Positions 36,429-48,019 of a DNA stretch of 64,000 bases are shown here, in pieces; the stretch's first letter is position 1; every line of letters starts with the position of its first letter. This DNA comes from Timema cristinae (taxonomy: Eukaryota; Arthropoda; Insecta; Phasmatodea; Timematidae). Location: contig JBCFYV010000001.1 of NCBI GenBank assembly GCA_039000515.1, positions 58,579,347 through 58,643,346 of the forward strand. The letters run 5' to 3'. The notes under the pieces were generated by a model. That model was not told the DNA's origin. It ran no database searches and was given only the letters and a program-made list of their open reading frames with translations. Made by a program: the position numbers and the translations under genes.

Positions 36429-37072
36429 TGCGAACTACACGGCCTCAGAAGGGGCCAAGAGGGGGGAAAAAGGGTTTTTTTTGTTTTTAAAAAGGTTTTA
36501 TTTATTTGAGAAAATTTTTTAAGAAGAAAAAATCAATAAATAAATAAAGACAGAAGGTCAAAACTTTTCGTGGTTGGCGATTTTTAAAACCCCTTTTTCC
36601 CCTTCAAAAGGACTTTTCCCCTCAACTGGCCAACCCTCCCCCAAACACTCCCTTTGCAGACCTTAACTCTTTGGGTTTTTTTTTGTATCATGTTGGGGGA
36701 AAATTCCCCAAATCTAATTGTAAAAAGATGCGGCCTGTCCCGCACCCTTGCAGTAGAATTTTTTTGTAAAAATTTTAAGAAGGGGTGCAAAAATTATTTT
36801 CAGCCCCTCGCGGGCATATTGTTTTCAATTTTGATGGACTTGTTAGTTATTTTTTCAAAAAATGGCTTCTTATATGTCGTGCCTATATAATGTGTGTCTA
36901 AAGCGGTTTTTTTTTTAAATTTTTTTCTTTGTCTTTTTTGTTTTTGTTAATTTTCCCGCATTTTTTTTTGGCTGCTTTAAAAAAGGCAAATTTAAAAATT
37001 TTTTAACCCCAAGTTCTTTATCTTTACTTAAATATTACACAAATTTATTTACGTCTAAAAGAAATTGTGACA
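36429..37072 (+). repeat. LTR-like leader of BEL copy 1
   Basis: The sequence from 'tgcgaactacac' to 'ttgtgaca' matches 45987-46570. It holds a TATA-like 'tatataa' at 36884-36890 just after 'atggcttcttatatgtcgtg', and ends in CA three bases before the primer binding site. The poly(A) signal seen in copy 2 is smeared here. The left edge is inferred, since homology between the copies extends further upstream. Confidence 0.55.
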
Positions 37073-37075
37073 TTA

Positions 37076-37092
37076 TGGGGGACCGTGACAGG
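37076..37092 (+). other. Primer binding site, tRNA-Arg type (copy 1)
   Basis: The site reads TGG followed by GG and GACCGTGACAGG. This complements the 3' end of an arginine tRNA (CCUGUCACGGUC-GCCA), a primer commonly used by BEL/Pao elements. It lies three bases after the LTR end. Confidence 0.6.
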
Positions 37093-38400
37093 TTGTATAG
37101 ATGGAGATAAAGAGTTTCGTTGTTTAAAAGGAAAAAAGGGCCCGGGATTAGAGCTTCTTCCCCGAAAAATTTTGAAAAAATACAACATATCTGTTTTCAT
37201 TAATTTGGTTTAGGGAAAAAACTTTGGGGCAAATTTAAACAATTTATCACTGTTTTCAAAGAAAAACGACTGAGCCTTTTCAAACCTAGATGAGCAAATA
37301 TTGAATAGCCCTTTAAAAATGATGCATTGGAAAATTAATTTTTGTGCCCAAATGCTAGTGCGGATGAAAACAAAAACTAATTGGGCAAATAAATTTTTAT
37401 TCATTTAGACAAATTTAAGGGGGTAAATTTTAAAACCGATGCAGTTCCCCCAGCCCGTATTCAAACCGAAATTTTAGAGGAAACATTGTTCAAAAGTAAG
37501 TGGAAATTTCCCCCAAAATCAAATTTAAGAAATATGGGTTGACATAACAGAATGGTTGAGTTTTTTTTAAACCCAAATTTGCCCAAAATTGTGAAGATGA
37601 GGGTTTAGTTTCAGCCGAATTCCGTATTTGATTCAGGCCCCTTTAAAATTTTAAAAGGGGCCCAGAAAAGGTCGAAAGTTTTCCTCGGGCTCGATAAAAT
37701 TAACCTAAGGTTTACAAAGTTTGAGATCTCGTTTCGGAAAGCCCTTTAAATTTTTTGGTTTTAAGTTTAAATTTCGAGAACTATTAAGCTGACTCTTCAG
37801 AATTTGTCAATTTGGGAAAGCTGTTTTCGACAAAGAAAGGGCCGTTTTGGGAAAAAACAGCTGAGAGCACTCGAGCCCTTTGGGGGCACCTCTGTTTAAA
37901 TTTGTGACAATGTTTTTACCCCATGGTTGAATTTGTTTTAGGAAGATTTAATCCCTTTTTGGAAAAGTAGTGGTTCTTCAGGTCAAGGTGAGAGGGAGTT
38001 GGGAGAGTCAATGGAATTTCTCCCCGAGGGAAGTCGAACAAAAAGAAACGCATCTGTCTTTCGGTAAAAAGGTTTTAAAAATAAATGGGGGGAGAGGGGG
38101 TTGTAAAAAGGAAGAGGAGGAAAAAACCCGCTATGGAGAAACAAAGGGATTTACAGCAGCTGCATTGTAGATACAAAAAAATGGCCCAGTTCAAACACTT
38201 CAATGTGTATATTTTTTAACGCACACATTTTTTTGTGGATTGGGTTTTAAAAAACCAAAAAAATTTACCCCGAGATGAAAGCTTAAAAATTTTTGGTCAG
38301 ACTCGTTGCGTTTTTTTTGTCTAAAAGGTAGCAAATTTTCAAATAGATGTAAACAAAGTGTTTGATCCCGTGATGGTAAAAACATATTTTCTACTTTGTC
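37077..38400 (+). pseudogene. gag of BEL copy 1 (broken)
   Basis: The region follows the primer site and aligns with 46575-47830. The DUF1759-type gag core is readable in pieces, for example the 'ttgattcaggcccctt' stretch around 37630, which in copy 2 encodes the FQYLIQA segment typical of this family. A CCHC knuckle remnant (C near 38307, a CLKG stretch, C-K near 38350) closes it. Gag packages the element RNA into cytoplasmic particles. Stops and frameshifts occur throughout and follow homopolymer runs. Confidence 0.65.
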
Positions 38401-38529
38401 CCCCAAACTAGAAACAGGTTCTTAAGTTCCCAGGGATTTGGGGGCAATTTGAAGAAAGAAACCCAAAAGTACAAAAGGGGCCCGTGGAGGGAAAACATTT
38501 GAAATAATTCTTTTCTTGAAGTACTTCTT

Positions 38530-41500
38530 CAGACCTTACTGTACAGTTTAAAAAGGAAAAAGGGGGAATCGAAAATGTTTGAGCCCCGTTAGACATGGGG
38601 GGCCCAGGGCATCTTAAAATTTTTGAAGGAAATGGTAGGACAAATGGGGTACACATCAATAGGAGAAGAACGTATTCAGGGATGCTTTGGTTTTGGGGGG
38701 AAACCCCGTCAGGTGAAGTTTCAAACCAAACGTTTTTAAATCTAGTTGGTAAACATCAAAAAACCTTTAAGTATGGGGACCCTTTTTTTTTTTTTATTAT
38801 TGGGCAAAAAATGTTGTTCGGGGCCTTCCGCGAGAAAATATTTGGGCAGAGGAACTACAAATTTTTGGGTATAGAAAAAAATTATGAGGTTGGGGCTGGT
38901 TTGAAGTTTTTAAGAGGGTAATTTTTCGGGGAAAAAAAAACTTTACCGGGGAAAAGTGGGGTTCTTAAATGTGGTTTGGTTTGCTGTGGGTCACCTATTG
39001 AAATGAACGCTAATTTTGGGGGGGGTTTTCCCTGAAGAAGTCATTTTTTTACCAAGACCTAAAACTTCTTTGTTTGATAAAGAATATGCCAATTCCCCCA
39101 TTCGGGATTTGAAGTTTGGGAATCGAGAACCCCGAGAAGCGAAAGGGCAAAAAAGGGTGAAAGTAAAGAGCAACATTAGAAAATTTTAAAAACCTGTCAA
39201 AAAGGGGTTGGATGGTCATTTAAAATGGGTGAATTTTTTTTTTTTCCCTGGGTGGATGGGGCGTTCCCCCCCCCCCACCCCCCCTCTTTAATTAAATTTT
39301 TTAATTTGCCAGAAGCGGGCGGGAAAAAAACTTTTCCCAAATGAAATTTTCTTGAAGTGAAAGAACCCAAAATAAAGGGGTTTGAAGAGTGGAAGAAGAG
39401 GGAATCATAGAAAAAGTTTTTTTTAATGCTAAGTGTAAAAGAGGGACATTATCTTTTCCCCCCAACCATTTATTTAAAGGGAAAAGGGTACCATGGGAAA
39501 ATTCGTCCGTGTTTTATGCCTCACAAAGGGTCAATTTTTTTTTCCCTTTGCCCGAATGATTGCTTAAGGAAGGGCCGAACTTGATTTAGCGTTTTTTCCC
39601 TTTCCCATCCCACTTTAGAGGGGAGCTATTGGTATTATTTCAGAAATAAAAAAAGATTTCTTGCAGAAGGACTTTGTTTAACGAAGATCGAGATTTCGTT
39701 AAAGGTTCTTGTGGGAAAAAAACCAATGGGGAAAGCTTAGTCCCAAGACATGCACGTGTGGGGTTTTAGTGTTTCAACCCCGTCCTTTTTTGTTGGGCTG
39801 TCATTGAAAACCATTAGACTAGTCTTTGGGGGTTGTGAAAATAAACGCTTTTGGGACTACATGTATTCCCCGAAAACGATTTAAAAAAAGTAAAAAGGGT
39901 TTTTTTTGTAGACAATTTTGTATCGAGTTTTAGACAGGTGAGCGAGCTATATCAGTTTTGACAAAATCAACGCTTTGTTTCTTGAAACAAAAAGTTGTGT
40001 GAGAGGATGGGGAAATTCAAACCCTGAAGTTGACCCAAAAATGAAGTTTCCCCGCTGTTTTTGGTTTTGCGTTGAGAATGTGGGAACTGATATGTGGGCC
40101 CTCAATTCAGCCGTAAATTTTTCTCATTGATTTTCAGAGTGTAACTAAGAGAAAAATTTTGTCAATTGCTCATAAATTGATGACCCAATTGGTTTTTTAC
40201 AGTCCTGAAAAAATTGATCCCCAAATGTTTTATTCAACATAGGTGGGGGCCCCTCCAAGTGGGCTAGATTTAATAAGTTCATACAAAAGAAAAGAAGAGG
40301 TTTGTAAAATGGGGGCAAAAGGGGCTTCAATGTCCAAACAAAAATTTAAAAATTTCCAGGAGAACGCGAAGGGTAATCTTTATACGTTCTGCGGGGTGCC
40401 ATCAAGATGCATATGGTTTTTTGTTTGTGTATTTTAAAATCGGAAACTGAACTTGCATTAAAGTTTCAACTTGTTCAGGCTAAAACAAAGGGGCGCCCTT
40501 TCAAGAAGACCCTATTTCCCCTTTTTGGCGCTTGGCCCGTTTTTTCCATAGGGAACATTTAGATTTGATTGGGGGCACTTCTTTTTTTCTGGAGTGATCC
40601 AAGTTTTAGTTTTTTGGGGGGATACAAAAAGAGGAGAAAAGGGGTACTTTTGTGCTAATAAGGGTAAGAGGGTTTTAAAAGATTGATGGCAAAAGAAAAC
40701 TGGCGCCAAAGTTCCAGGTCCAATTAACCGAGCAATCTAGGCCCGGGCCCAGGATGTTGCTTTAAAAATTTGATCAGGGAGCTGGTTAGAGGGGCCCCGA
40801 ATGGTTTAAACTGCCCTAGATCAATGGCCCATGGAAAATTGTTTCTTCGATGAAGAAGTTTTCTACCAGGAAAAAAAGAAAAGGTGCGGTTACGACTCTA
40901 CCAAATTTTAAAACCGATAGTGAGTTTTTAAATTTCCAATTTTTTCTCAGTAACCCTAAAAAATTTTCCACCTTGTGGGGGTGGGTTTCTAAGATTATTT
41001 GTAATTGCATAAATCAATCTAAGACAAGGGGGAAATTTTGTGCCATTGAAGTGGATGAGGCCGAAGGGCCTTGTCAATTTTGATTTATTTAAAAGAATCT
41101 TTTCAAGACTCTAAATCGTCCGTCAAAATCACGAATTTATTTGTGGGCGTCAAAGATGTTTAAAGTCTGAAAACACGAATATCGGAACCGGGGATGTGCC
41201 CGGGTCTCAGATATCCCCCTTTAAATTTCCTTCTAATCATCCAGTGGTCTTTAGATTTATTTATGGAAAAAACATGTCAAAAGGGAAACCCTGTGGGGGT
41301 TTCAGGGCTTTTTAGTTTACTTTGAGAGAGGTTGGATTGGGAAAGGGTGGAGAACCATTCGTTTTTGTTGTTTTTGAAGTGCACTGTGGGGCAAAAGAAT
41401 TTTTCAAATTACAATTTTTTATTGGTTTTGTGCACCTTAAACCCGAAGACAAGGGGGCGTGACACCATAGTGTTTGAAGTCACCCAAAAGTTTGGAAATT

Positions 41501-42390
41501 TGGGGAGTCCACTTTACTTACGAGGGTGGAAAAAAAGCCTGGACCCTGCCTTTTTACTTTTGCATGTATTGTGTTGTCCACCTGGAATAGTATCTGCATT
41601 GTCATCGGAAACCTTCTACAGGCCCTGAGGGGATTTTGTGGGTCGATGTGGAAGACCGTTGCCATATACAGTGATAACGGGGGCAACCCTTGTAGGTAAA
41701 AACCAATGGTTTTTTTACAATTGGACGAGGGAAAAAATTAGATTAATACTTTCAGAAAAAAAAACAAAAGAATTGGGTTTTGGAAAAATTAAAAACCCCC
41801 GCTGCTCCCTGGTGGAGTCCCCCCATTGGTATGGTGAAATTCCCTTTCTTTTGAGAATACTTGGGAAAAGCCCGGGGTGACCCTTTTTAAAAGGGAAAAA
41901 ACAAAAGTGCTATGTGAATGTGTGGCTAAAAATTTAAATTTACGGAAAACCCTCTGATGAACCTGACAGCCCTTACCCTTGACACTGGCCTTATTTTCCC
42001 TTAGGTCTTCAAGGGGAAATAGGAAACCTATTGTGGCCAATTGGGAACAAATGATCTGAAAAGAAAAGGGCCCAAGGTTTCTTGCAAAAACTGTGTTAAG
42101 TTTTGAGGAAGAGGTTCCACAAATGAAATTTTTTGGGTCAGCTGGGTGAAAAACAAAGAGCAAGATAGAGATCCCTTAAAGGTCGGTTTAAGTGGTTCTA
42201 TCGGGAGTGACAACCTCCAAAAGGCTGGGCTGGCCCTTAGTTGTAGTAAAAGAGTTGTATGCTGGACGTTATAGATTACATCGACTGGTGATTTGGAAAT
42301 GCATCCCATGGTTTTTTCGAGAACACGAAATGGGACTGTCATGGGCCTATTCAACCTGTATAGTCTCGAAAACAACAATTCAAAATCAAG
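38530..42390 (+). pseudogene. pol of BEL copy 1 (protease, RT, RNase H, integrase, C-terminal domain)
   Basis: Domains appear in order. The protease active site is distorted (LDMGG at about 38590, where copy 2 has DTGS). The RT catalytic box FVDNFVSSF lies at about 39904-39930. BEL/Pao RTs characteristically have a YVDN/YVDD form. A connection/RNase H region at about 40440-40990 matches copy 2. Integrase shows the HHCC region at about 41225-41410 and the core YSDNGG at about 41664. The DUF5641-like domain has WPLVVVKELYAGR at about 42228-42270 and a terminal RPIQ.LYSLE-like segment at about 42335-42375. It is the only contiguous pol 3' end in the window. A poly-C/A run interrupts it at 39266-39285. 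All frames are broken. Confidence 0.75.
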
Positions 42391-42687
42391 GGGAAAAAAG
42401 GGACGCCCTCTAGATCGTCCCAATGTTCCAACCCGAAATGTTTTTTAGAAAAGGGGAGATCAAAAAAAATTTAAAAAATGCTTTTTTTGGGAAAAAGGGG
42501 GCCAGGGCCATAACCTTACAATCGTTTTGAAGCGAAAAAACCTCATGGAAAAAGGGGTTTAAAAAAGGGTTTGCAGCTGCCCAAAACAAAACCGGTTGGG
42601 AAACCACTCGCCCCTCACTAAATTTTTTTCAATACTTTTTTTTAGCTGGGCGAAGTCGACGCCCAAATGAGTCATCGTTTGGGATGA

Positions 42688-43182
42688 ATGTCAAGAAAAA
42701 AACTTTTAAGGCCCTATTTTCATTTTGGAAAAAAAAGCGGAGGGAAAATGTTTTGGTGTTTTAACTGTACAGAGTGGCAAGAAAATGGGCAGCTACAAAT
42801 TTGGCATAACAAAGTATTTCAGCAACACGCAAAACCGTTTAGAAGATTAAATTGGGCTAATCATGAAATCTCTCTGAGAGCATGTGCGGGGACCGTATGG
42901 GTTTGTCCCCAACGAGAAAAAAAACGCCGAACTTTAAAGGGCCCCTTATCTAGCCCCCGAGCTGGAAAGCGTCCCTTTTTTTTGTGGGACCTCATCAATG
43001 GGCCCTCAAACACCCGGGGTATTGGTCGACAACCGCACACGGGGTATTGCAATGATTTGATCGACACCAATTTTTCGTGGATTAAAGCGAACCCTAACAA
43101 TAGGGGAAGGATGTCATCAAACTCGAAAAAGCCTACGGTAGAAACCCCAAACCCCGAAAAACCCGGTCTTATCAAATGCTAA
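42688..43182 (+). other. Open frame downstream of pol, conserved in copy 2
   Basis: The 164-codon frame is the longest in the window and lies just after pol. Its last part ends PTVET...LIKC-stop, and copy 2 has EQPTVETHIRNLILSC-stop at 59129-59131, so frame and stop agree at the 3' end. Upstream, copy 2 needs frame changes. I recognise no domain. It could be an extra ORF of the element, part of an old flanking gene, or a chance frame kept by recent duplication. An overlapping minus-strand frame (42861-43175) is equally unassigned. Confidence 0.3.
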
Positions 43183-43499
43183 TGTTTTTACATTCAAGGT
43201 TTGTGGGTTTGGAAAAATTTCTTGCTGGGTTTGTGAACAAAAATAATTTTACTAATGGCCAAATTTTAAAGATACGGGAAAAACGTTTTGAACCCAATAT
43301 ATGCGGCTTTCCCGTAAAAAACCCTTTAATTTTTAAAAAATTAAAAGGGTTTTTTTAATATCGTGTTTTATTCATGCAAAACCTTTCTGTCCCCCTCACA
43401 CTAAATCGTTCTCGAACCTTTTCGATGTCAAACTGGCAACAAACATTAAAAAGGGTTGATGACCTCTTGTATTAGCCCCACGGGTTTTAAGGGGCCCCG

Positions 43500-43960
43500 A
43501 TCTATTCCTGTATTTTTGGAAACCGCCAAAAAAGGCACCAGTTTTTCAGGAAAAAAAAACCCAAATTTTTTCGACATAATTTAAGGGCGTGTCCTGACTT
43601 GTCTTGCCCACCCACCAGAAAGGGGGCCCGTCTTTAGGGAAAAACCCCTTACCACCCTATAAAGGGGGCCCGGGGGGGGTTTCTACACCAGAAAAACCCA
43701 TTGCGAGGGGGGGGTTCCCCGAGTTTAAAGACATAGCATTTCGGTTTCAAGGTCCCCGATGTATTCCGGGCATGTCGAGCCCCCCAAATGGTGCGCTAAT
43801 ATCAGGCAAAAAAACCCCTTTCGACATAAACAAGGTCACATATATTCTTGGGCCCGATTGACTTGTTGAAAACCCCCAAAATGACGCCCGTCACAGGGGG
43901 AAAACCCCTTTCCACATAGGGGGGGGGGAGAGTGGGGTTTCGACAAATACCTTTAAGGAG
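43500..43960. repeat. Four-unit 80-95-bp tandem repeat, copy 1
   Basis: Blocks reading roughly CCACCA..TGGTGCC, then 'caggaaaaaccc' and a G-rich 'gggggtttc' recur near 43520, 43605, 43780 and 43870. They match the better preserved array at 59505-59960 in copy 2. Confidence 0.6.
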
Positions 43961-45204
43961 GGGGTAGTGAGGAGAAGTGAAAGGGGTTTTTAAGGCAGGT
44001 TCACACTCTTCCTACGCTGCCAAACAGAAAGGGCTTCGTGCCCGTGTTCCTTCTGAGGGCGAATGGGGAACGCCTGACGGGGGGGTTGGGCTGCCCACAA
44101 AAAATAAATTAAGAACTCCAACCTACCATCCCCAATCCCCCCCAGCATAAATAAACCAATGAAAAAACATAAATTACCATTGATCCAAAAATTTAAAAAG
44201 CAATGAGTATACATAAAAAAAAAAATAAAAGAATAAAACGTATACAAGTACCAACATGTTTGGAACAAGAACCAAAATGTCAGGAAAACTGAAAGGGGTT
44301 TTTGGGGTTGGGGTGGGTTGTGAGATGGGGAGGGGTTTAAAAACCCAAAAGCCAATCCCGAGAGCGAGGGGGGGGTGATAACGTTATCAAAATTTAACCA
44401 ATCCCGGCCTTACAAAAAGGTGGGCCACCCCAAATTTCTTTTAAAGGCCTAGAATTCCCCCAAAAAAGTCTTATTTCGGGAGTGGCCGGGAAAGGGGGGG
44501 GGGTACGGAGGTAAAATTTTTCTCCCCCAAAGATTGGGGGGAAAAAGTTTTTATTCCTTTTTTTTCCCCTCCCTTTCCCAAAAAAAATAAAGTTTAAAAA
44601 ATTTAAATAGTTTAAAAAATCTTTTATAGAAAAAATACAAAGTTTTACACTAAGGTTAAAATAGTAAAAATAAAAAAGTGCTTGGAGCACATACTGTTTT
44701 TAAAAATTTTAGTTTCATTTAGCAAATTTCAAGGGAAAAAAAATTTTTCAATGTTTTTACCCATTAAAAAAAATTTTTTCCTTCACGATGAGGAAAGTTT
44801 GACTCAAAAACCGGGGGGTCGTTTAATGCCCCACCTGAAAGGCTTAACCCAAAATTTTAAAAATTTCAAAAAGTTTAAATTCTATAGATACTAATTAATA
44901 TAGGGCAAAAAGGGGTTAGAACCTACTTTAATTTAAAGGTTGTTTATAATTTTAAATTGAACCACATCCCGTTTTTAAAATTTTTCTTTAAAATTTTGTT
45001 TTATATTATTAATTTTATTGGGAAAGATTAAAATAAATAGGGAAAAAAGCACAATGGGAAACCCTTAAATTTCAGGGTTCCCCGTTTTTACGTGATCTCA
45101 CTTTATGCGTTTTCACAAAAAACGTGATTTTAAAAAATTAAAAAATTAAAGCCCTGGTTGGGTGTAATTTTGCAGTCACCCCGTATGGTTTTTGACTGAT
45201 AAAG

Positions 45205-45868
45205 TGGGTTCACACTGGTCCGTGAAGTTTGGGAGCCCCCACTAAAAGGACAAATTTTTGAAACCTATTCCAAAAATTTAGTTGTTTAATTTTTTGGGCC
45301 CCCAGAATATCCTATCCCCAAATTTTTTGCCACCATAGGTTTTTTGTTTAAAAACAAAAAAAACGGGGGGTGGCGCCCGGCAGTACCCATAACGCATAAA
45401 ATTTTGAAACCTAGCCAATATTTAGTGCGAATTTTTGCCACAAGAATTAAACCATCCCCATAAAATTTGGGGGCCACCAAGTTTTTGTGAAAAATTAAAA
45501 AAAAAAACTGGGTTCTTTCCAACTTCAGTCTCTAGTAGGCCGGGTTTTTCATTGCTTTTTTTTACCCCTTCGAACATTTTTTCTGCCACAGTTTCCCTTT
45601 GAATGCGTATTTAAAAACAAGGGGGGGGGGGGGGGGGGGGGGGGGGGTGGGGAAAAAGTTTTTGGGTTTTAGAAGTCCCCAAATTTTCCCAGGTCCGTGG
45701 GTTGGGAAAACCCCCTTAAAAAGCCTATATTTCCCGAAAAACCCATGACAATTTTTTGTGCTGAATTTTTTTGGGACAATAATATCCTATTTCCCCCTAA
45801 TTGGTTCCCCCCATAGGTTTTTTTGAATAATAAAAACAAGGAACCTAAATCCGTATTACATTTTGTTT
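45205..45868. repeat. 130-150-bp minisatellite between the two BEL copies
   Basis: Units carry 'TTTAGT.CGAATTTTTGCCAC', then 'AATATCC.ATCCCC', 'AAATTT.GGGGCCACC' and an A-rich run. Diverged units start near 45263, 45417 and 45745. The same family forms the array at 61150-62660. A 27-base G run (45621-45647) interrupts it. Confidence 0.65.
45621..45652 (+). repeat. Poly-G tract (27 G, T, 4 G)
   Basis: This is an uninterrupted G run between the two duplicated blocks. It may be a true microsatellite or a sequencing/assembly artefact at a join. Confidence 0.9.
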
Positions 45869-46393
45869 GAACTACTAGGCCATAGTTGAAAGATAGTTGG
45901 GGGTTCAACCCCCCCCACCACAAAATTTTTATGAACAAATATAAATGCTTTATTTATGGTTAAATCGGTCAAACCGCAACTCTTGCGAACTACACGCCTC
46001 AGAAGCGCCAACAGGAAAAGGATTTTTTTGTTTTAAAGTGAATATTTATTAGAGAAAATGTTAAGAAGAATCATAATATATAAATATAGACAGTAAGGTC
46101 AAAATCTTTTTGCGTGGTGTGGCGAGATAAAACCCCCACTTTCCATTCAAATGGACTGTCCTCAACTGGTGCCAACGCCATGCCCTCAATCACTCCCATG
46201 GTGCTTTTGTATCATTGGGAGACAGCCCTAAATTCTAATTGTAAACGAATGCTGCCTGTCTCACACCTTGCAGTAGCAATTTTTAGTAACATTAAGAAGT
46301 GCATAAATTAATTCACAGCCGCGGTCATATTTTTCATAAGAAGGAGCTCTGTTATTATTGATTCAAAACATGGCTTCTTATATGTCGTGTGCC

Positions 46394-46401
46394 TATAAAA
46401 G
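46394..46401 (+). promoter_or_regulatory. TATA box in the LTR-like leader
   Basis: The motif is 'tataaaag', preceded by 'atgtcgtgtgcc'. It is conserved in position in copy 1 (36884-36890), supporting a promoter role in U3. Confidence 0.6.
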
Positions 46402-46486
46402 TGTGTCTATTTGTTGTTTTTTAATTTATGTCTTGTCTTTTTTGGTTTTTTAATTGTCAGCATATTTTTGTGCTGCTAAAATGACA

Positions 46487-46492
46487 AATAAA
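46487..46492 (+). terminator. Poly(A) signal AATAAA in the LTR-like leader
   Basis: Canonical AATAAA about 90 bp downstream of the TATA box, followed by GT-rich and T-rich sequence. The position fits the R region of an LTR. Confidence 0.5.
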
Positions 46493-46573
46493 AAATAGGT
46501 TTATCCACATGCTTCTTTATCTTTACTTAAATAACATCAAATATATTTACGGCTGTTAACGTAAGTGACATTA

Positions 46574-46590
46574 TGGCGAGCCGAGACAGG
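46574..46590 (+). other. Primer binding site, tRNA-Arg type (copy 2)
   Basis: The site reads TGGCGAGCCGAGACAGG. Copy 1 has GACCGTGACAGG at the equivalent place, so the ancestral site is probably TGGCGACCGTGACAGG, complementary to an arginine tRNA 3' end. It starts three bases after the inferred LTR end. Confidence 0.65.
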
Positions 46591-47830
46591 TTGGATAGAT
46601 GGAGATAAAGAGATTGCGTGTTGTTTAAAAGGAAAAAGAGGCCGTCATTAGAGCATCTTTCGCGAAGATTGTGAAAACAACAAACATATCTGTTTTCATT
46701 AATGGAGAAGGACTTAGGGCCATTGAAACTCTTACACCACCAGCTGTTGCAGGAAAATTTACTAGCTTGCAAACCTAGATGGAGCAAATATTGATAGCCT
46801 GCTTGAAAGTGATGCATTGAAAATAATTTAGTGCCGAAATAGCTAGTCGGATGAATTACAAAAGCTAATTGGCAAATATTTGTTTTCATTTACAGATTAA
46901 GGTGGTAAATTTTACACGAAGCAGAGTCCCGGCATCAGTAATGAAAAAACCTGATTATAGAGTAGTAGCATGTTCAAAAAGTAAGTGGAAATTCCCCAAG
47001 ATCAAATTTAAGAATATGGGTTGACATCACAGATGGTTGAGTTTTGAGACCATTCGCTAAAATTGATGAAGATGAGGATTTAGATGCATGCCGAATTTCC
47101 AGTATTTGATTCAGGCCCCTTAACTAGTTCAAAGGCTCGAGAAATGGTCGAAAAGTTTCCCGGACCTCGATAAAATTTATCCCTAAGGTTATACAAAGTT
47201 TGAGATCATCGTTTTCATGATGCGATGATTTATTATATGTGTTTTGTTGAAGTTAATGTGCGAAACTATTAAGCTGACTCTTCCAAATTTTGTCAGATGG
47301 GATTCTGTTATCGACTAAGATGGCCGTTTGAAACTCAGCTGAGAGCACATTGAGACTTTGGAGTCACCTCTGGATAAGTATGAGGCAATTATAAACCTCA
47401 TGTTGAATCTTGTTATTAACGGAAAATAAATCCGTGCTTGTACGTATGGGTTCTATCAGTCAAGGAGAGTAGGCATTCAGAGCTTATGGACTTTCTCCTA
47501 GGAAGTCGAACAAGAAGACCATCTGTCTGCTGTACAAGTTTTAATATCCAGTGGTGAAGGAAGTTTAAAAAGGTAAGAGGAGTAATATCCCCAGCGATGG
47601 AGAAACAAAGGATACTACAGTACGCATTATAGTACAAGAAATAGCTAGTTAAAACACTTAATGTGTATATTTTTTACGCTATCACATTTTTCTTAGATTT
47701 GTTTTTAAAGTCAAAAAATTGACCATAAGATAGCGCTTAAAATTATTGGGCAAGTCTTTGTTTTTGTTTGTCTGAAAGGTGGACACATTGCAAAGAGATG
47801 TAAACTAAAGTGAGTTTGATCTAAGATGGT
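46575..47830 (+). pseudogene. gag of BEL copy 2 (broken)
   Basis: A start codon overlaps the primer site (ATGGCGAGCC). Segments typical of the BEL/Pao gag (DUF1759 family) can be read in alternating frames: a basic KRKR/RPSLE stretch near 46626, FQYLIQA near 47090-47120, and KVIQSLRSS near 47185. A CCHC zinc knuckle at about 47766-47812 contains CLKGGHIAKRC, so spacing C-X4-H-X4-C is intact on its C-terminal side and one base is missing before it. The knuckle binds nucleic acid and marks the gag end. Numerous single-base indels prevent one continuous frame. Confidence 0.7.
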
Positions 47831-48019
47831 AAAACACAGTATTCTACTTGTCCCAAACTAAAACTAGGGTTTCCTTAAAGTCTGGATAAGGACAATTTGA
47901 AGAAGACTACCTGCAGATTAACAAGGGTTCCTGTGGAGAAATACCATTAGCAAATAATTCTTGCTCTGAAGTAATTCTTCAAAACTCTTAATGTAACAAG
48001 TAAAAAAGGAAAAGGGGTA

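Larger units (their letters stand above)
36300..45540 (+). mobile_element. BEL/Pao LTR retrotransposon locus, copy 1
   Basis: The segment is co-linear with 45870-61250. It contains an LTR-like leader, a primer binding site, gag and pol in standard BEL/Pao order, and about 2.5 kb of 3' sequence that is also conserved in copy 2. Homology begins near 36300, in a C run followed by 'ccaccaaaatttttaagaac', slightly upstream of the inferred LTR start. Pol is contiguous to its C-terminal domain, unlike copy 2. Heavy homopolymer smearing breaks every frame, so whether the element decayed biologically cannot be judged from this copy alone. No matching 3' LTR is visible next to the end of pol. Confidence 0.85.
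45987..46570 (+). repeat. LTR-like leader of BEL copy 2
   Basis: It begins TGCGAACTACACGCCTCAG and ends GTAAGTGACA, giving the TG...CA ends expected of an LTR. Inside are a TATA box 'tataaaag' (46394-46401) and, about 90 bp later, a poly(A) signal AATAAA (46487-46492). That matches the U3-R-U5 order of LTRs. The left boundary is inferred and a matching 3' LTR was not found. Confidence 0.6.

Noticed and set aside
42028..42423. 131-codon minus-strand frame
   Set aside because: It lies opposite the pol C-terminal domain, whose plus-strand motifs (WPLVVVKELYAGR) are diagnostic.
43990..44355. 121-codon minus-strand membrane-protein-like frame
   Set aside because: The matching part of copy 2 (about 59960-60330) does not preserve the frame. 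Hydrophobicity arises from A-rich sequence read on the other strand.
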